From positions 1 through 51,733 of the forward strand of contig DATKCK010000050.1 of the NCBI GenBank assembly GCA_035513215.1: a stretch of DNA of 51,733 bases. The letters run 5' to 3'. Shown in pieces: positions 25,294-34,244 of this stretch (position 1 is the stretch's first letter; every line of letters begins with the position of its first letter). The position numbers were made by a program, and so were the translations under genes. The notes below the pieces were generated by a model. It did not search any database. It was not told the origin of the DNA and saw only the letters and a list, made by a program, of their open reading frames with translations. Source of the DNA: DATCZB01 sp035513215 (GTDB taxonomy: Bacteria > Pseudomonadota > Gammaproteobacteria > Steroidobacterales > Rariloculaceae).

Positions 25294-26676
25294 ATGAGCA
25301 GCCGCAGCCTCGAGGATCTGATCACGGCGACCGGCAATCCCGTCGATTTGCTGCGCAACTCGCAGATCGGGCCGTACGCGTTTCCCGTGGTGCGGCACGA
25401 GTTTACGAACTGGCGCGACGAGCAACGGTCGTGGCGCGAAACCTGCGCCTTGTTCGACCAGTCGCATCACATGACGGATCTTTACGTGAGCGGTGGTGAC
25501 GTGTTGCGCCTCCTGTCCGATCTCGGTATCAATTCGTTCAAAGGATTCACCGTCAACAAGGCGAAGCAGTTCGTTGCCTGCAATTACGACGGCTTCGTGA
25601 TCGGCGACGCGATTCTGTTCTATCTCGATGAGGATGAAGTCAGCCTGGTAGGACGCCCGCCGGCCATCAACTGGGTTCAGTTTCATGCCGAGACGGGCGG
25701 CTATGACGTGAGCGCAGTCAGAGACGAACGCTCCGCCGTCAATCGGCGCGAGCGCAAGGTCTATCGGTTCCAGGTGCAGGGACCTGAGGCGCTCGCCGTG
25801 ATGGAAAGGGTCACGGGCGGCACGATTCCCGAGATTCGCTTCTTTAATATGGATACGCTGATGATCGCGGGCTGCGCGTTGCGGGCGCTGCGCCACGGCA
25901 TGGTCGGCATGCCCGGCTTCGAGCTGTTCGGACCCTGGGCGGACGGCGAGAAAGTCAGGGCAGCCATTGTCGAGGCGGGACGGGAATTCGGACTGAAGCA
26001 GGTGGGCGCGCGGACCTACCCGACGAGCACGCTCGAATCCGGCTGGATTCCGTCGCCGCTACCGGCCGTTTACACGGGCGAGAAGATGAAGACTTACCGG
26101 GAATGGTTGCCGGCCGAGGGCTACGAGGGCTCGGCGTCGCTTGGCGGCAGCTTCGATTCCGGAGATATCGGCGACTACTACGTGACGCCTTACGATCTCG
26201 GCTACGGCCCGTTCGTCAGCTTCGATCACGGCTTCATCGGCCGCGAGGCTCTCGAGAAGATCGGAGCCCATCCCGGGCACAAGAAGGTCACGCTGGCCTG
26301 GAACGGCGAGGACGTCGCGCGCGCCGTCGCGACATTCTTCGACGGCAGCGAGCTGCCCGCGAAGTACATCGACATGCCGCTGGCCAACTACTCGACGCTG
26401 CCCTACGACAGGATCGTCGCCGACGGGCGAACGGTGGGGCTAGCGATGTATACGGGATACAGCTTCAACGAGAAGCGCGTCTTGTCGTTGTCGACTATCG
26501 ACGTCGAATACAGTGAGCCGGGCACCGAAGTGACGCTCATCTGGGGCGAGCCGGACGGGGGCTCTCCGAAGCCGACCGTCGAGCGGCACCGGCAGATGGA
26601 AGTTCGGGCCACGGTCGGCCCGGTGCCCTATGCCGAGGGCGCGCGCACGGCTTACCGGCCGAAGCACGAGCGGTGA
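25294..26676 (+). CDS. LigM/DesA-like tetrahydrofolate-dependent aryl O-demethylase (GcvT family)
   Basis: A 460-residue cytoplasmic aminomethyltransferase-fold protein without signal peptide. The length equals that of syringate and vanillate/3-O-methylgallate O-demethylases DesA and LigM (about 460-470). Matching features are LFDQSHHMTDLYVSGGDVLRLL near residues 48-69, FVACNYDGFVIGDAILFYL, GPEALAVMERVTGG, HGMVGMPGFELFGPW, and SASLGGSFDSGDIGDYYVTPYDLGYG (the last two given in part). The C-terminal part holds the GcvT-like barrel. Such enzymes move a methoxy carbon from lignin-type aromatics to tetrahydrofolate. Generic GcvT homologues with other substrates exist, so the substrate is inferred. 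No metF or ligH neighbour is visible. Confidence 0.82.
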   Translation: MSSRSLEDLITATGNPVDLLRNSQIGPYAFPVVRHEFTNWRDEQRSWRETCALFDQSHHMTDLYVSGGDVLRLLSDLGINSFKGFTVNKAKQFVACNYDGFVIGDAILFYLDEDEVSLVGRPPAINWVQFHAETGGYDVSAVRDERSAVNRRERKVYRFQVQGPEALAVMERVTGGTIPEIRFFNMDTLMIAGCALRALRHGMVGMPGFELFGPWADGEKVRAAIVEAGREFGLKQVGARTYPTSTLESGWIPSPLPAVYTGEKMKTYREWLPAEGYEGSASLGGSFDSGDIGDYYVTPYDLGYGPFVSFDHGFIGREALEKIGAHPGHKKVTLAWNGEDVARAVATFFDGSELPAKYIDMPLANYSTLPYDRIVADGRTVGLAMYTGYSFNEKRVLSLSTIDVEYSEPGTEVTLIWGEPDGGSPKPTVERHRQMEVRATVGPVPYAEGARTAYRPKHER

Positions 26677-26728
26677 CACGAAGCTCAACGGATTACTCGT
26701 TCGGTGAAACCAGCGCGGCCCGGCGCGG

Positions 26729-27631
26729 ATGAGGCACGGCGGCAGACTGTTGTTCCCAGCCTGGGCCCTGCCCGCGCTCGCAGCTTGCAGCTCGTTGCCA
26801 CTCGTCGACGCGCCGGCGGAGATCGCGACCGGCCGCGTCGATCATCTCGTGATCCACTTCACGAGCCTCGACTTCGCCGAATCGATGCGGCTTCTGACCG
26901 AGCGCACGGAAACGCCCGTCAGCGTGCACTACCTCGTGCCCGAGAGCGGCGATCCGACGTACCCGCGGCGGCGTCTGCGCGTGTATCGCCTGGTCGACGA
27001 AGGCTCGAGCGCCTGGCATGCCGGTGACAGCGCCTGGCGCGGCGTGACGTCTCTCAACGCGCGTTCGATCGGCATCGAGATCGTGAACCGATCGCGCTGC
27101 ATCGAGATCGATTCCGATCTCGAGCCGAAAACGCCGGAGAACGAACGCTGCGCGTTCGAGGAATATGATCCTGAGCAGATCGCGCTCGCGGTCGCGCTCG
27201 CGCGCGACATTCTCGAGCGCCATCCGGGCATCGATCCCGAAGACGTCGTCGGACATGCCGATATCGCGCCCGGTCGGCGGGCCGATCCCGGACCTACGTT
27301 TCCGTGGCGTGAGCTGCATGAGCAAGGCATCGGTGCCTGGTTCGATGACGAGACCGTTGCCGCGTACCGCGTGTTGTTCGAGGCTGACCCGCCGACAGTT
27401 TCGCTGCTGCAGCGCGCGCTCGCTGCCTACGGCTACGAGGTCGACGAGACAGGCGCCGACGATGCAGAGACGCGATTCGCGCTGCGCGCGTTTCAGATGC
27501 ACTTTCGGCCCGACGACTGGTCCGGCCGGCCCGATGCGGAAACGGCGGCCATTCTGTTCGCGCTGATCGACAAGTACCGGCCGCGGGCGCTGGCCGAGCT
27601 CGTCCGTCTCATGCCGCAAGGGTCGCTATGA
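26729..27631 (+). CDS. amiD: AmiD-like N-acetylmuramoyl-L-alanine amidase lipoprotein
   Basis: A 300-residue lipoprotein. The lipobox LAAC puts the lipidated cysteine at residue 20. The Amidase_2 domain follows, with zinc ligands H43 (VIHFTS), H176 (VVGHADIAPGR) and D186 (ADPGP), and the conserved E117 in GIEIVN. HAGDSAW (H97) and HYLVPESG match the fold. Residues ~215-290 form a peptidoglycan-binding domain (LLQRALAAYGY, ALRAFQMHFRPDD). The whole layout equals AmiD of enterobacteria, which cleaves anhydro-muropeptides in the outer membrane. The start ATG is preceded by no strong ribosome site. It is convergent with the zincin gene at 27654. Confidence 0.9.
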   Translation: MRHGGRLLFPAWALPALAACSSLPLVDAPAEIATGRVDHLVIHFTSLDFAESMRLLTERTETPVSVHYLVPESGDPTYPRRRLRVYRLVDEGSSAWHAGDSAWRGVTSLNARSIGIEIVNRSRCIEIDSDLEPKTPENERCAFEEYDPEQIALAVALARDILERHPGIDPEDVVGHADIAPGRRADPGPTFPWRELHEQGIGAWFDDETVAAYRVLFEADPPTVSLLQRALAAYGYEVDETGADDAETRFALRAFQMHFRPDDWSGRPDAETAAILFALIDKYRPRALAELVRLMPQGSL

Positions 27632-27653
27632 GACCGTTTGCCTGGGCGACGAC

Positions 27654-28271
27654 CTACTCTTCAAGACCAATCGGGTTGTTGCAGCCGTAAAAGAAGCCGT
27701 TCGCAGCCAGGAGCTCATCCCACAGGCGAGCGCGCTCTTCGAGATCGAGTGATCGGGCCCAGCTCCACGCTTCGGCGTAGTCGTAGTTCGAGCGCCATTC
27801 GGATTCACCGCGGACCCGGTCTTTGGCGAACTCCTCGCCCCAGACGTCTTGCCAGACGAGGTCGAGGACGAGATAGAGCGTCTTATGGCCGTCGACCTCG
27901 TCGAGCCGCTCTTCGAGCTGCCACAAATGCCGGTGGCCGAGCTCGTGGACCAGCGTCGACTGCTTGGCCTCCGGCGCGTAGCTCGCGCGCAGACGCATCG
28001 GGTATTCCGGCCCGCCGGAATTGCTGGTGGCATCGGCGACGATGGCCGAGACGCTCGTTTCAGGAAAACGCAGGCAGGTGCGGGCCTCGAGCGCGACGAC
28101 GATATCCTCGCCATGGTCCTCCCAGATAGCCTGATACGCCCGCACCGCGTACTCGAGCGCCGGCGTGGCTGCGACGAATCTGATCTCCTGCGCTCCGGCA
28201 CCGCCTGTGACGGCGAGCGCGCTCGCAAGAAGGACGATTCCAGCAGCGTGAATCCGAATTCGCGTCGGCAT
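27654..28271 (-). CDS. Exported HELGH zincin-like protein, partner of the DUF4159 gene
   Basis: A 205-residue protein with signal peptide (about residues 1-27, ending GGAGAQ). The only clear motif is STLVHELGHRHLWQLEER in the middle, an HExxH zinc-protease site. Downstream, DEVDGHKTLYLVLDLVW could supply the third ligand (Asp or His). Cysteines occur in RTCLRFPE and YGCNN. I do not recognise a named family. It begins seven bases after the DUF4159 gene's stop, on the same strand, so the two are almost certainly co-translated or at least co-transcribed. The product is presumably a periplasmic peptidase of unknown substrate. Confidence 0.78.
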   Translation of the reverse strand: MPTRIRIHAAGIVLLASALAVTGGAGAQEIRFVAATPALEYAVRAYQAIWEDHGEDIVVALEARTCLRFPETSVSAIVADATSNSGGPEYPMRLRASYAPEAKQSTLVHELGHRHLWQLEERLDEVDGHKTLYLVLDLVWQDVWGEEFAKDRVRGESEWRSNYDYAEAWSWARSLDLEERARLWDELLAANGFFYGCNNPIGLEE

Positions 28272-28278
28272 ACCGGTC

Positions 28279-29052
28279 TCAGTGCGTCATCGTATAGATC
28301 AGATAGTTGATGCCGAACCGATAAGCAAGCGCCGTCAGGGGCTCCGGGTACGCCACATCGTCGGCATGCTCCCATGCATCGCCGAGGTCCATGTTGAAGT
28401 TGATCGCGACCATGAGCCGTCCGGCGTCGTCATGGATGCCGCGCCAGTGCGCCGGTACGCCCTGCGGATGCTCCCAGGTCCGCCCGCTCGTGACGGCCTG
28501 GATGCCCGGGATCTGCGTGCGCTGGTCGAGATCGTAGAGCACGTGAAAGACTTCGTCGCTCGTCGCCAGCTCAACGATCGGCTTCTCGGGGAAGACACGC
28601 TGCATCGAGGCGGCGAACTCCTCCCACTCGGCGGGTCCGTGAAAGTCGTCGACGATCAGAAAGCCGCCGCGCAAGAGATACTCGCGCAGGCGCGCGGCCT
28701 CGTGATCGTTGAGGCGCATGAAGCCGACCTTGACGGCATAGATCGCAGGATATTCGAAGATCGAATCGTCCTCGAGGCGCACCTGACGGCTGTCGCTCGT
28801 GGCGTCGATCAGCGTCAGCCGGTCGACGCCCATCATGAAGTGGTAGTCGGCCTCGGGCCAGTCCCTGAGCCAGGGCTCGCCGCGGCTCCCGCCGTAGGGG
28901 CGGCCGTAGGCGCCGAAGGCGAGGCGCGCGAAATGGAACTCCGATGCGGAGGCTTCATGCTGCTGAGCCGGTGCCGGCGTCAGCCAGAGCACCGACGCAA
29001 ACATGACGACGGCCCGGACGAGGCGCGGGGCTTGTCGCGACATCATCGACAC
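28279..29052 (-). CDS. Exported DUF4159-domain protein
   Basis: A 257-residue protein with signal peptide (about residues 8-30, ending PAPAQ). The rest is a single DUF4159 domain: FHFARLAFGAYG, the DYHFMMGVDRLTLIDA segment, YPAIYAVKVGFMRL, REYLLRGGFLIVDDFHG and the end ALAYRFGINYLIYTMTH. The fold resembles a glutamine-amidotransferase-like flavodoxin fold; GGFLIVDDFHG is its hallmark turn. DUF4159 proteins are usually found with MoxR ATPase, DUF58 and von Willebrand domain genes. Here none are present; the only partner is the HELGH protein downstream. Confidence 0.88.
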   Translation of the reverse strand: MSMMSRQAPRLVRAVVMFASVLWLTPAPAQQHEASASEFHFARLAFGAYGRPYGGSRGEPWLRDWPEADYHFMMGVDRLTLIDATSDSRQVRLEDDSIFEYPAIYAVKVGFMRLNDHEAARLREYLLRGGFLIVDDFHGPAEWEEFAASMQRVFPEKPIVELATSDEVFHVLYDLDQRTQIPGIQAVTSGRTWEHPQGVPAHWRGIHDDAGRLMVAINFNMDLGDAWEHADDVAYPEPLTALAYRFGINYLIYTMTH

Positions 29053-29141
29053 GGCCGAGCGCTGAATTACGAGCCGCCATCCATGGACGGAATGTAATCA
29101 GGTGCGAGCGATCGTACAAGGAATGGTCGATGCGTAGTGCG

Positions 29142-29522
29142 CTAGCAGCCCTGCGGCGTTTGCGACCACCCCCAGCCGTCGCTGTCCCGGTTTACGTAGC
29201 TAAGCAGCAGCGGTCTTTCCACGACTTCGTTCGGGCGTATGCCTGCAACGATATCCACCTCATCGCCGACTCGAAGTGTGTACTCGTCGATGCCGGCCAG
29301 GCCGAGCTGGTTGATGGCGAGCCAGCTCAAATGGTGGGTCACGCCGTCTTCCGTCCGGACGAACAGCTCAACGTGCGGCCGGCGCCACTCGATTCGCTCG
29401 ATCTGGCCGGTGAATGTAACGCTCTGACATCGCTCCATTTTCGGCGGGTGGTGCGCCGCGGCAAGGTTGGCGATTCCTAGCGTCAGGGCGATAGCGAGAA
29501 AGCCCGATACTTCCCGTCTCAT
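29142..29522 (-). CDS. Small exported DUF6152-like protein
   Basis: A 126-residue protein. ATG 29522 is chosen because GGGAGGAAGG ends three bases upstream and a signal peptide follows. The mature chain starts His-His (LAAAHHPPKMERC), the same position as in the other DUF6152 proteins of the window. The single domain shows VTFTGQIERIEWRRPHVELFV, DGVTHHLSWLAINQLGLAGI and LRVGDEVDIVAGI, which match the OB-like DUF6152 core. It ends WGWSQTPQGC. The second domain present in the 24111 and 43075 proteins is missing. It is monocistronic, divergent from typA. Confidence 0.75.
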   Translation of the reverse strand: MRREVSGFLAIALTLGIANLAAAHHPPKMERCQSVTFTGQIERIEWRRPHVELFVRTEDGVTHHLSWLAINQLGLAGIDEYTLRVGDEVDIVAGIRPNEVVERPLLLSYVNRDSDGWGWSQTPQGC

Positions 29523-29650
29523 TGCCTTCCTCCCGATCCCAGGATAACTCCGACTATAGCTTCTCACGGGCGACGAGCGCCGGTAAGTCACGGAAACTAC
29601 TGATGGCTGGCCGTGCCGGTGGAGCCGGGCGCTGGGTCATGATTTGCCGA

Positions 29651-29656
29651 TATAAT
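29651..29656 (+). promoter_or_regulatory. Probable -10 box of the typA promoter
   Basis: A perfect TATAAT stands 26 bases before the typA start codon, leaving a 5' leader of about 20 bases that contains GGGAGCCAGGGA. No clear -35 hexamer is visible at 16-18 bases upstream. Confidence 0.5.
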
Positions 29657-29682
29657 GCGCGACCTTTTCCGGGAGCCAGGGA

Positions 29683-31506
29683 ATGTTCCCGACCGAGAGA
29701 CTCCGCAACATCGCGATCATCGCGCACGTCGATCACGGCAAGACGACGCTCGTCGACCGGCTCCTACAGCAGTCCGGCACGCTCGGCGCGCGCGCAGTCG
29801 TGCCGGACCGCGTCATGGATTCGAGCGACCTCGAGCGCGAGCGCGGCATCACGATCCTGTCGAAGAACACGGCGATCGACTGGGAAGGCTGGCGCATCAA
29901 CATCGTCGATACGCCGGGCCATGCCGATTTCGGCGGCGAGGTCGAGCGCGTGCTCTCGATGGTCGACGGCGTGCTGCTGCTCGTCGATGCCGTCGACGGG
30001 CCCATGCCGCAGACGCGCTTCGTCACGCAGAAGGCGTTCGCGCGCGGCTTCACTCCGCTCGTCGTCATCAACAAGATCGACCGCGACGGCGCGCGGCCGC
30101 ACTGGGTGCTCGATCAGACCTTCGATCTCTTCGACAAGCTCGGCGCTACGAATAAGCAGCTCGATTTTCCCGTCGTTTACACGTCGGCGCTCAAAGGCTA
30201 CGCGAGCCTGGACAGCAAGGCACGCGACGGCGACATGCGAGCGCTCTTCGAGACGATCGTCGCGAAGGTGCCGGCGCCCGAGGTCGAGGCCGAAGGCCCG
30301 CTTCAGCTCCAGATCTCGAGCCTCGATTACTCGAGCTACGTCGGCGTGCTCGGCATCGGCCGCGTGAGCCGGGGCGTCGTCAGGGCGGGCGCGCCCGTTG
30401 CCGTCGTCGGCAGCGACGGCGGGAAGCGCAACGGCGTCATCGGCGAGCTGTTCGGCTTCCACGGTCTTACGCGCACCTCGGTCGAGGAGGCCGGGGCCGG
30501 CGACATCGTCGTCTTCTCGGGGATAGACGACCTCAGGATCTCGGACACGATCACGTCGCGCGAGAAGCCAGAAGCTCTGCCCGCGCTCAAGGTCGACGAG
30601 CCGACGATCAGCATGAATTTTCTCGTCAACAAGTCGCCGTTCGCGGGCAAGGAAGGCAAGTTTTTGACGAGCCGCCAGATCAAGGCGCGGCTCGAGCAGG
30701 AGCTCAAGCACAACGTGGCGCTGCGCATGGAAACCACGGACGACCCGGACCGGTTCAAGATTTCCGGCCGTGGCGAGCTGCATCTTGCGATTCTGATCGA
30801 GACGATGCGGCGCGAAGGCTACGAGCTCGCGGTCTCGCGGCCCACCGTGATCGAGCGCGAGGTCGACGGCGAGATCCACGAGCCATGGGAGCTAGTCACC
30901 GTCGACATGGCCGAGGAATACCAGGGCGCCGTCATGATGCGGCTTGCCGAGCGCAAGGGCGAGCTCAGGAGCATGATGCCGGACGGCAAGGGGCGAGCGC
31001 GGCTCGAGTACCGGATGCCGGCGCGCGGGCTGATCGGCTTTCGCACCGAGTACCTGACGGTGACGGCGGGCACGGGGCTGCTCTATCACCTCTTCGACGG
31101 CTACGCGCCGCGCGTGAAAACCGAGATCGGGCAGCGGCACAGCGGCTCGCTCGTCTCGATGGTAGACGGCAAGGCGCTGGCGTATGCGCTGTTCAATCTC
31201 CAGGAGCGCGGCAAGCTCTTCATCGGGCATGGCGAGCAGGTCTACGAGGGCATGATCGTCGGCGTCCACAGCCGCGGCAACGATCTGCCGGTGAATCCGA
31301 CCAAGGCGAAGCAGCTCACGAATATCCGGGCGGCAGGATCCGACGAGAATATTCTGCTGACGCGTCCCGTGCGGTTCTCGCTCGAGGAGGCGCTCGAATT
31401 CATCGACGACGACGAGCTCGTCGAGGTCACGCCGAAGAGCATCCGGCTCAGGAAGAAGCTCCTCAAGGAGAGCGATCGGAGGCGGGACGCGCGGATGCGG
31501 GCCTGA
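29683..31506 (+). CDS. typA: TypA/BipA ribosome-associated translational GTPase
   Basis: A 607-residue translational GTPase, full family length. The G domain holds G1 AHVDHGKTTLVDRLL, G2 around RERGITILSKNTA, G3 DTPGHADFGGEVER and G4 NKIDRDGARP. Domain II, III and V follow, then the TypA-specific C-terminal domain (KELRSMMPDG-like segment, RGLIGFRTEYLT, GTGLLYHLFDGYAP). TypA/BipA binds the ribosome and helps late assembly of the large subunit and stress responses. It has its own TATAAT box and is followed after 90 bp by the desaturase gene, which also has its own TATAAT box. Confidence 0.97.
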   Translation: MFPTERLRNIAIIAHVDHGKTTLVDRLLQQSGTLGARAVVPDRVMDSSDLERERGITILSKNTAIDWEGWRINIVDTPGHADFGGEVERVLSMVDGVLLLVDAVDGPMPQTRFVTQKAFARGFTPLVVINKIDRDGARPHWVLDQTFDLFDKLGATNKQLDFPVVYTSALKGYASLDSKARDGDMRALFETIVAKVPAPEVEAEGPLQLQISSLDYSSYVGVLGIGRVSRGVVRAGAPVAVVGSDGGKRNGVIGELFGFHGLTRTSVEEAGAGDIVVFSGIDDLRISDTITSREKPEALPALKVDEPTISMNFLVNKSPFAGKEGKFLTSRQIKARLEQELKHNVALRMETTDDPDRFKISGRGELHLAILIETMRREGYELAVSRPTVIEREVDGEIHEPWELVTVDMAEEYQGAVMMRLAERKGELRSMMPDGKGRARLEYRMPARGLIGFRTEYLTVTAGTGLLYHLFDGYAPRVKTEIGQRHSGSLVSMVDGKALAYALFNLQERGKLFIGHGEQVYEGMIVGVHSRGNDLPVNPTKAKQLTNIRAAGSDENILLTRPVRFSLEEALEFIDDDELVEVTPKSIRLRKKLLKESDRRRDARMRA

Positions 31507-31546
31507 TTTTGTGGCTGGTTCGCGGTTGCCGCACTCTTCGAACGCC

Positions 31547-31552
31547 TATAAT
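31547..31552 (+). promoter_or_regulatory. Probable -10 box of the desaturase promoter
   Basis: A perfect TATAAT lies 45 bases before the desaturase start. TTGCCG at 31526-31531 is a possible -35, though the 15-base spacer is short. A CCCC..GGGG inverted repeat follows in the leader. Confidence 0.5.
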
Positions 31553-31596
31553 GCGGCACTTTCCCCAGACGCGGGGACCGGGCGCATCGACACTTC

Positions 31597-32739
31597 ATGA
31601 CCGACTTCACCCGCCCGGGCACGCGCCCGGAAAAGCACCTTGACGGGCGCGACGACGCGGCATCGAGACGCAGGCTCAGCTACTCGGGCAGCAAGGCGTT
31701 TCAGCGCGAGCTCAGGCGTCGTGTCGACGGCTACTTCAGCGAGACGGGAGCGCCGCGCAGGGACGTCGCCGCGTGGTATCTCAAGGCCGGGATGATTCTC
31801 GCGGCCTTCGTCTCGAGCTACACGCTGCTCGTCTTCTTTGCTTCGGCCTGGTGGCAGGCGGTGCCACTGACGGCCGTACTCGCGTTCTCGGTCGTCGGTA
31901 TCGGTTTCAACATCATGCACGACGCCGGCCACGGCGCGGTGTCGCGTCATCGCTTCGTCAACCGCCTGATGGCGCATTCGCTCGACATCGTCGGCGGCAG
32001 CTCGTACCTGTGGCACTGGAAGCACGACGTGCTACACCACAACTACGCCAACATCACGGGCCACGACACGGACGTGGCGATCGGCATGCTGGGCCGGTTC
32101 ACGCCGCATCAGCCGCGTTACCCGCATCAGAGATGGCAGCACTGGTATGTCTGGGTGCTGTACGGCCTGATGGCGATCAAATGGCAGCTTTTCGACGACT
32201 TCAGAACGTTGCTCAGGGGGAAAATCGGGCCGCACCGGATACCGCGCCCCCGCGGCGCCGATCTCGCAATGCTCGTCGCATGCAAGCTCGCATTTTTTGT
32301 GCTCGCGTTCGTGATTCCGCTGCGACTGCATCCGATTGCCACGTTTCTACCTTACTATCTGCTGTTCGCCGTCGTGGCCGGACTCGTGCTCAGCACCGTG
32401 TTTCAGCTCGCACACACGGTCGAGGAGGCCGAGTTCCCGAGCGTGCCCGATGGCGCCCGCTCGGTCGACAACGCCTGGGCTGTGCACCAGGTGCAAACAG
32501 CGGTCAATTTCTGTCACGGCAACCGGCTCGTGACCTGGCTGCTCGGCGGTCTCAATTACCAGATCGAGCATCATCTCTTTCCGGACGTCAGCCATTGCAA
32601 CTATCCGGGGCTTTCGGGCGTCGTCAAGGCCACCTGCGGCGAGTTCGGCATCGCCTACAAGGAGCACCCGTCGTTCTGGGCTGGCATCCGCTCGCACTTC
32701 AGGTGGTTGCGGCGGATGGGCGAGCCCGTCGCCGCCTAG
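31597..32739 (+). CDS. Membrane fatty-acid desaturase (acyl-CoA/front-end type)
   Basis: A 380-residue integral membrane di-iron enzyme. The three histidine boxes are present: HDAGH at residues 108-112, HDVLHH at 143-148 with the following NYANITGHDTD, and QIEHHLFPDVSH in the C-terminal third. The replacement of the first His in box 3 by Gln (QIEHH) is the hallmark of front-end/linoleoyl-CoA-type desaturases. About four membrane helices lie between the boxes. It lacks the N-terminal cytochrome b5 domain, so an external electron donor is needed. Its last 41 bases overlap the 3' end of the convergent rhlE. Confidence 0.9.
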   Translation: MTDFTRPGTRPEKHLDGRDDAASRRRLSYSGSKAFQRELRRRVDGYFSETGAPRRDVAAWYLKAGMILAAFVSSYTLLVFFASAWWQAVPLTAVLAFSVVGIGFNIMHDAGHGAVSRHRFVNRLMAHSLDIVGGSSYLWHWKHDVLHHNYANITGHDTDVAIGMLGRFTPHQPRYPHQRWQHWYVWVLYGLMAIKWQLFDDFRTLLRGKIGPHRIPRPRGADLAMLVACKLAFFVLAFVIPLRLHPIATFLPYYLLFAVVAGLVLSTVFQLAHTVEEAEFPSVPDGARSVDNAWAVHQVQTAVNFCHGNRLVTWLLGGLNYQIEHHLFPDVSHCNYPGLSGVVKATCGEFGIAYKEHPSFWAGIRSHFRWLRRMGEPVAA

Positions 32740-33997
32740 CGGGTCGTTGCGACGGCCGATCGCCGGACGCACGATCGCCGTGCGACCGATCGCCGTGCGA
32801 CCGATTCCCGTGCGGCCGATTCCCGTGCGCCCGATCGGCCGACGGCCTATGCGCGGTATTCGGACGGGCCTCGTATCCCGGTATCACTTCCCTGTCGATC
32901 CTGCGCTTAAGCAGGTGCTCTATCGCGCCGAGCTGCTTCATCTCTTCGGGGCAGACGAGCGACACGGCGTGCCCTTCCTGCCCGGCGCGTGCCGTGCGGC
33001 CGATGCGATGGACATAGTCCTCCGGCACGTGCGGCAGCTCGTAGTTGACGACGTGCGGCAGGCGATCGATGTCGAGCCCGCGGGCCGCGACGTCGGTCGC
33101 GACGAGCACGCGAATCTTGCCGGCCTTGAAATCGGCCAGCGCGCGGGTTCTTGCGTTTTGCGATTTGTTGCCGTGAATCGCGGCTGCCGCGAGACCGTCC
33201 TGCACGAGCTGCTTGCAGAGGCGATCCGCGCCGTGCTTGGTGCGCGTGAAGACGAGCACCTGCCGCCAGTTCTCCGCGCCGATGCGGTGCGACAGCATCT
33301 CCCGCTTGCGCTTGCTGTCGACGGGCCAGACGACCTGACTGATCCCGTCCGCTGGTATATTTCGTGCCGCCGCCTGGATTTCCTGTGGCGCATTCAGGAG
33401 ATCCGCCGCGAGGCGCCGGATCTCGTTCGAGAACGTCGCCGAGAACAGCAGGTTCTGCCGCTGCTTCGGCAAGCGATCCATGATCCTGCGGATGTCGCGG
33501 ATGAAGCCCATGTCGAGCATACGGTCAGCTTCGTCGAGCACGAGAATCTCGACGGCGGACAGATCGATGCTGCGCTGGCCGAGGTGATCGAGCAGGCGCC
33601 CCGGGGTCGCGATGACGATGTCGACACCCTGTCGCAGCTTCTCGATCTGCGGACTGATGCCGACGCCGCCGTAGATCATGGCGGCCTTTATGGGCAGGTG
33701 GCGGCCGTAGGTGCCGACGCTCTCGCCGACCTGCGCGGCGAGCTCTCTCGTCGGCGTCAGGATCAGCGCGCGGACGCGTTTACGCTGTCCGCTCTGTTGG
33801 GTCTTGTCCAGGCGCTGAAGCAGCGGCAGCGTAAACGCGGCCGTTTTGCCGGTCCCCGTTTGCGCGCCGGCCAGGACGTCCCGGCCTTCGAGGATGAGTG
33901 GTATGGCTTGCTGCTGGATCGGGGTCGCCTCGCGATAGCCCTGATCGGCAATGGCGCGCAGCAATGCGGCCGACAGGCCGAATCGTTCGAATGACAT
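32699..33997 (-). CDS. rhlE: DEAD-box RNA helicase RhlE
   Basis: A 432-residue ATP-dependent RNA helicase. N-terminal FERFGLSAALLRAIADQGY and the Q motif TPIQQQAIP are followed by motif I AQTGTGKT, Ia PTRELAAQV, motif II DEAD (LVLDEADRMLDMGF), motif III SAT and the helicase C-domain with RGLDIDRLPHVVNYELP and HRIGRTARAG. The RhlE subfamily assists ribosome assembly and RNA turnover in the cold. The basic C-terminal tail contains five-residue repeats of the G-N/D-R-x-H type from a 15-bp tandem repeat. The 3' end overlaps the desaturase gene by 41 bp. Confidence 0.95.
   Translation of the reverse strand: MSFERFGLSAALLRAIADQGYREATPIQQQAIPLILEGRDVLAGAQTGTGKTAAFTLPLLQRLDKTQQSGQRKRVRALILTPTRELAAQVGESVGTYGRHLPIKAAMIYGGVGISPQIEKLRQGVDIVIATPGRLLDHLGQRSIDLSAVEILVLDEADRMLDMGFIRDIRRIMDRLPKQRQNLLFSATFSNEIRRLAADLLNAPQEIQAAARNIPADGISQVVWPVDSKRKREMLSHRIGAENWRQVLVFTRTKHGADRLCKQLVQDGLAAAAIHGNKSQNARTRALADFKAGKIRVLVATDVAARGLDIDRLPHVVNYELPHVPEDYVHRIGRTARAGQEGHAVSLVCPEEMKQLGAIEHLLKRRIDREVIPGYEARPNTAHRPSADRAHGNRPHGNRSHGDRSHGDRASGDRPSQRPARRRRARPSAATT
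32757..32831. repeat. Five-copy 15-bp tandem repeat in the rhlE tail
   Basis: Five imperfect 15-bp units, each starting CGAT (32757, 32772, 32787, 32802, 32817), encode the repeated Gly-Asn/Asp-Arg pentapeptides of the RhlE tail on the minus strand. Units 2 and 3 are identical. Confidence 0.85.
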
Positions 33998-34244
33998 GTG
34001 TGGTTTGCTCCGGATTCGCCCGACTCGATCGCTTCGCTTTGCGCTGCGATCTCTCGGTCCGGGCGGGAAGGGTTGGGTGGCACCGGCGGCCGCAGAATCG
34101 CGAATCCGGGTCAGTGGCGCAGACCGAAGTGCGCCAAGGCGGGCGGACTATAGCAGATGCGCGCAACGGCGGCGAGCAATGACGTCACGCGGGGATCGCC
34201 GACGGCGTCTCCGTCGGCGGCAGGGGCGTGAGGATGCTCGTGAA

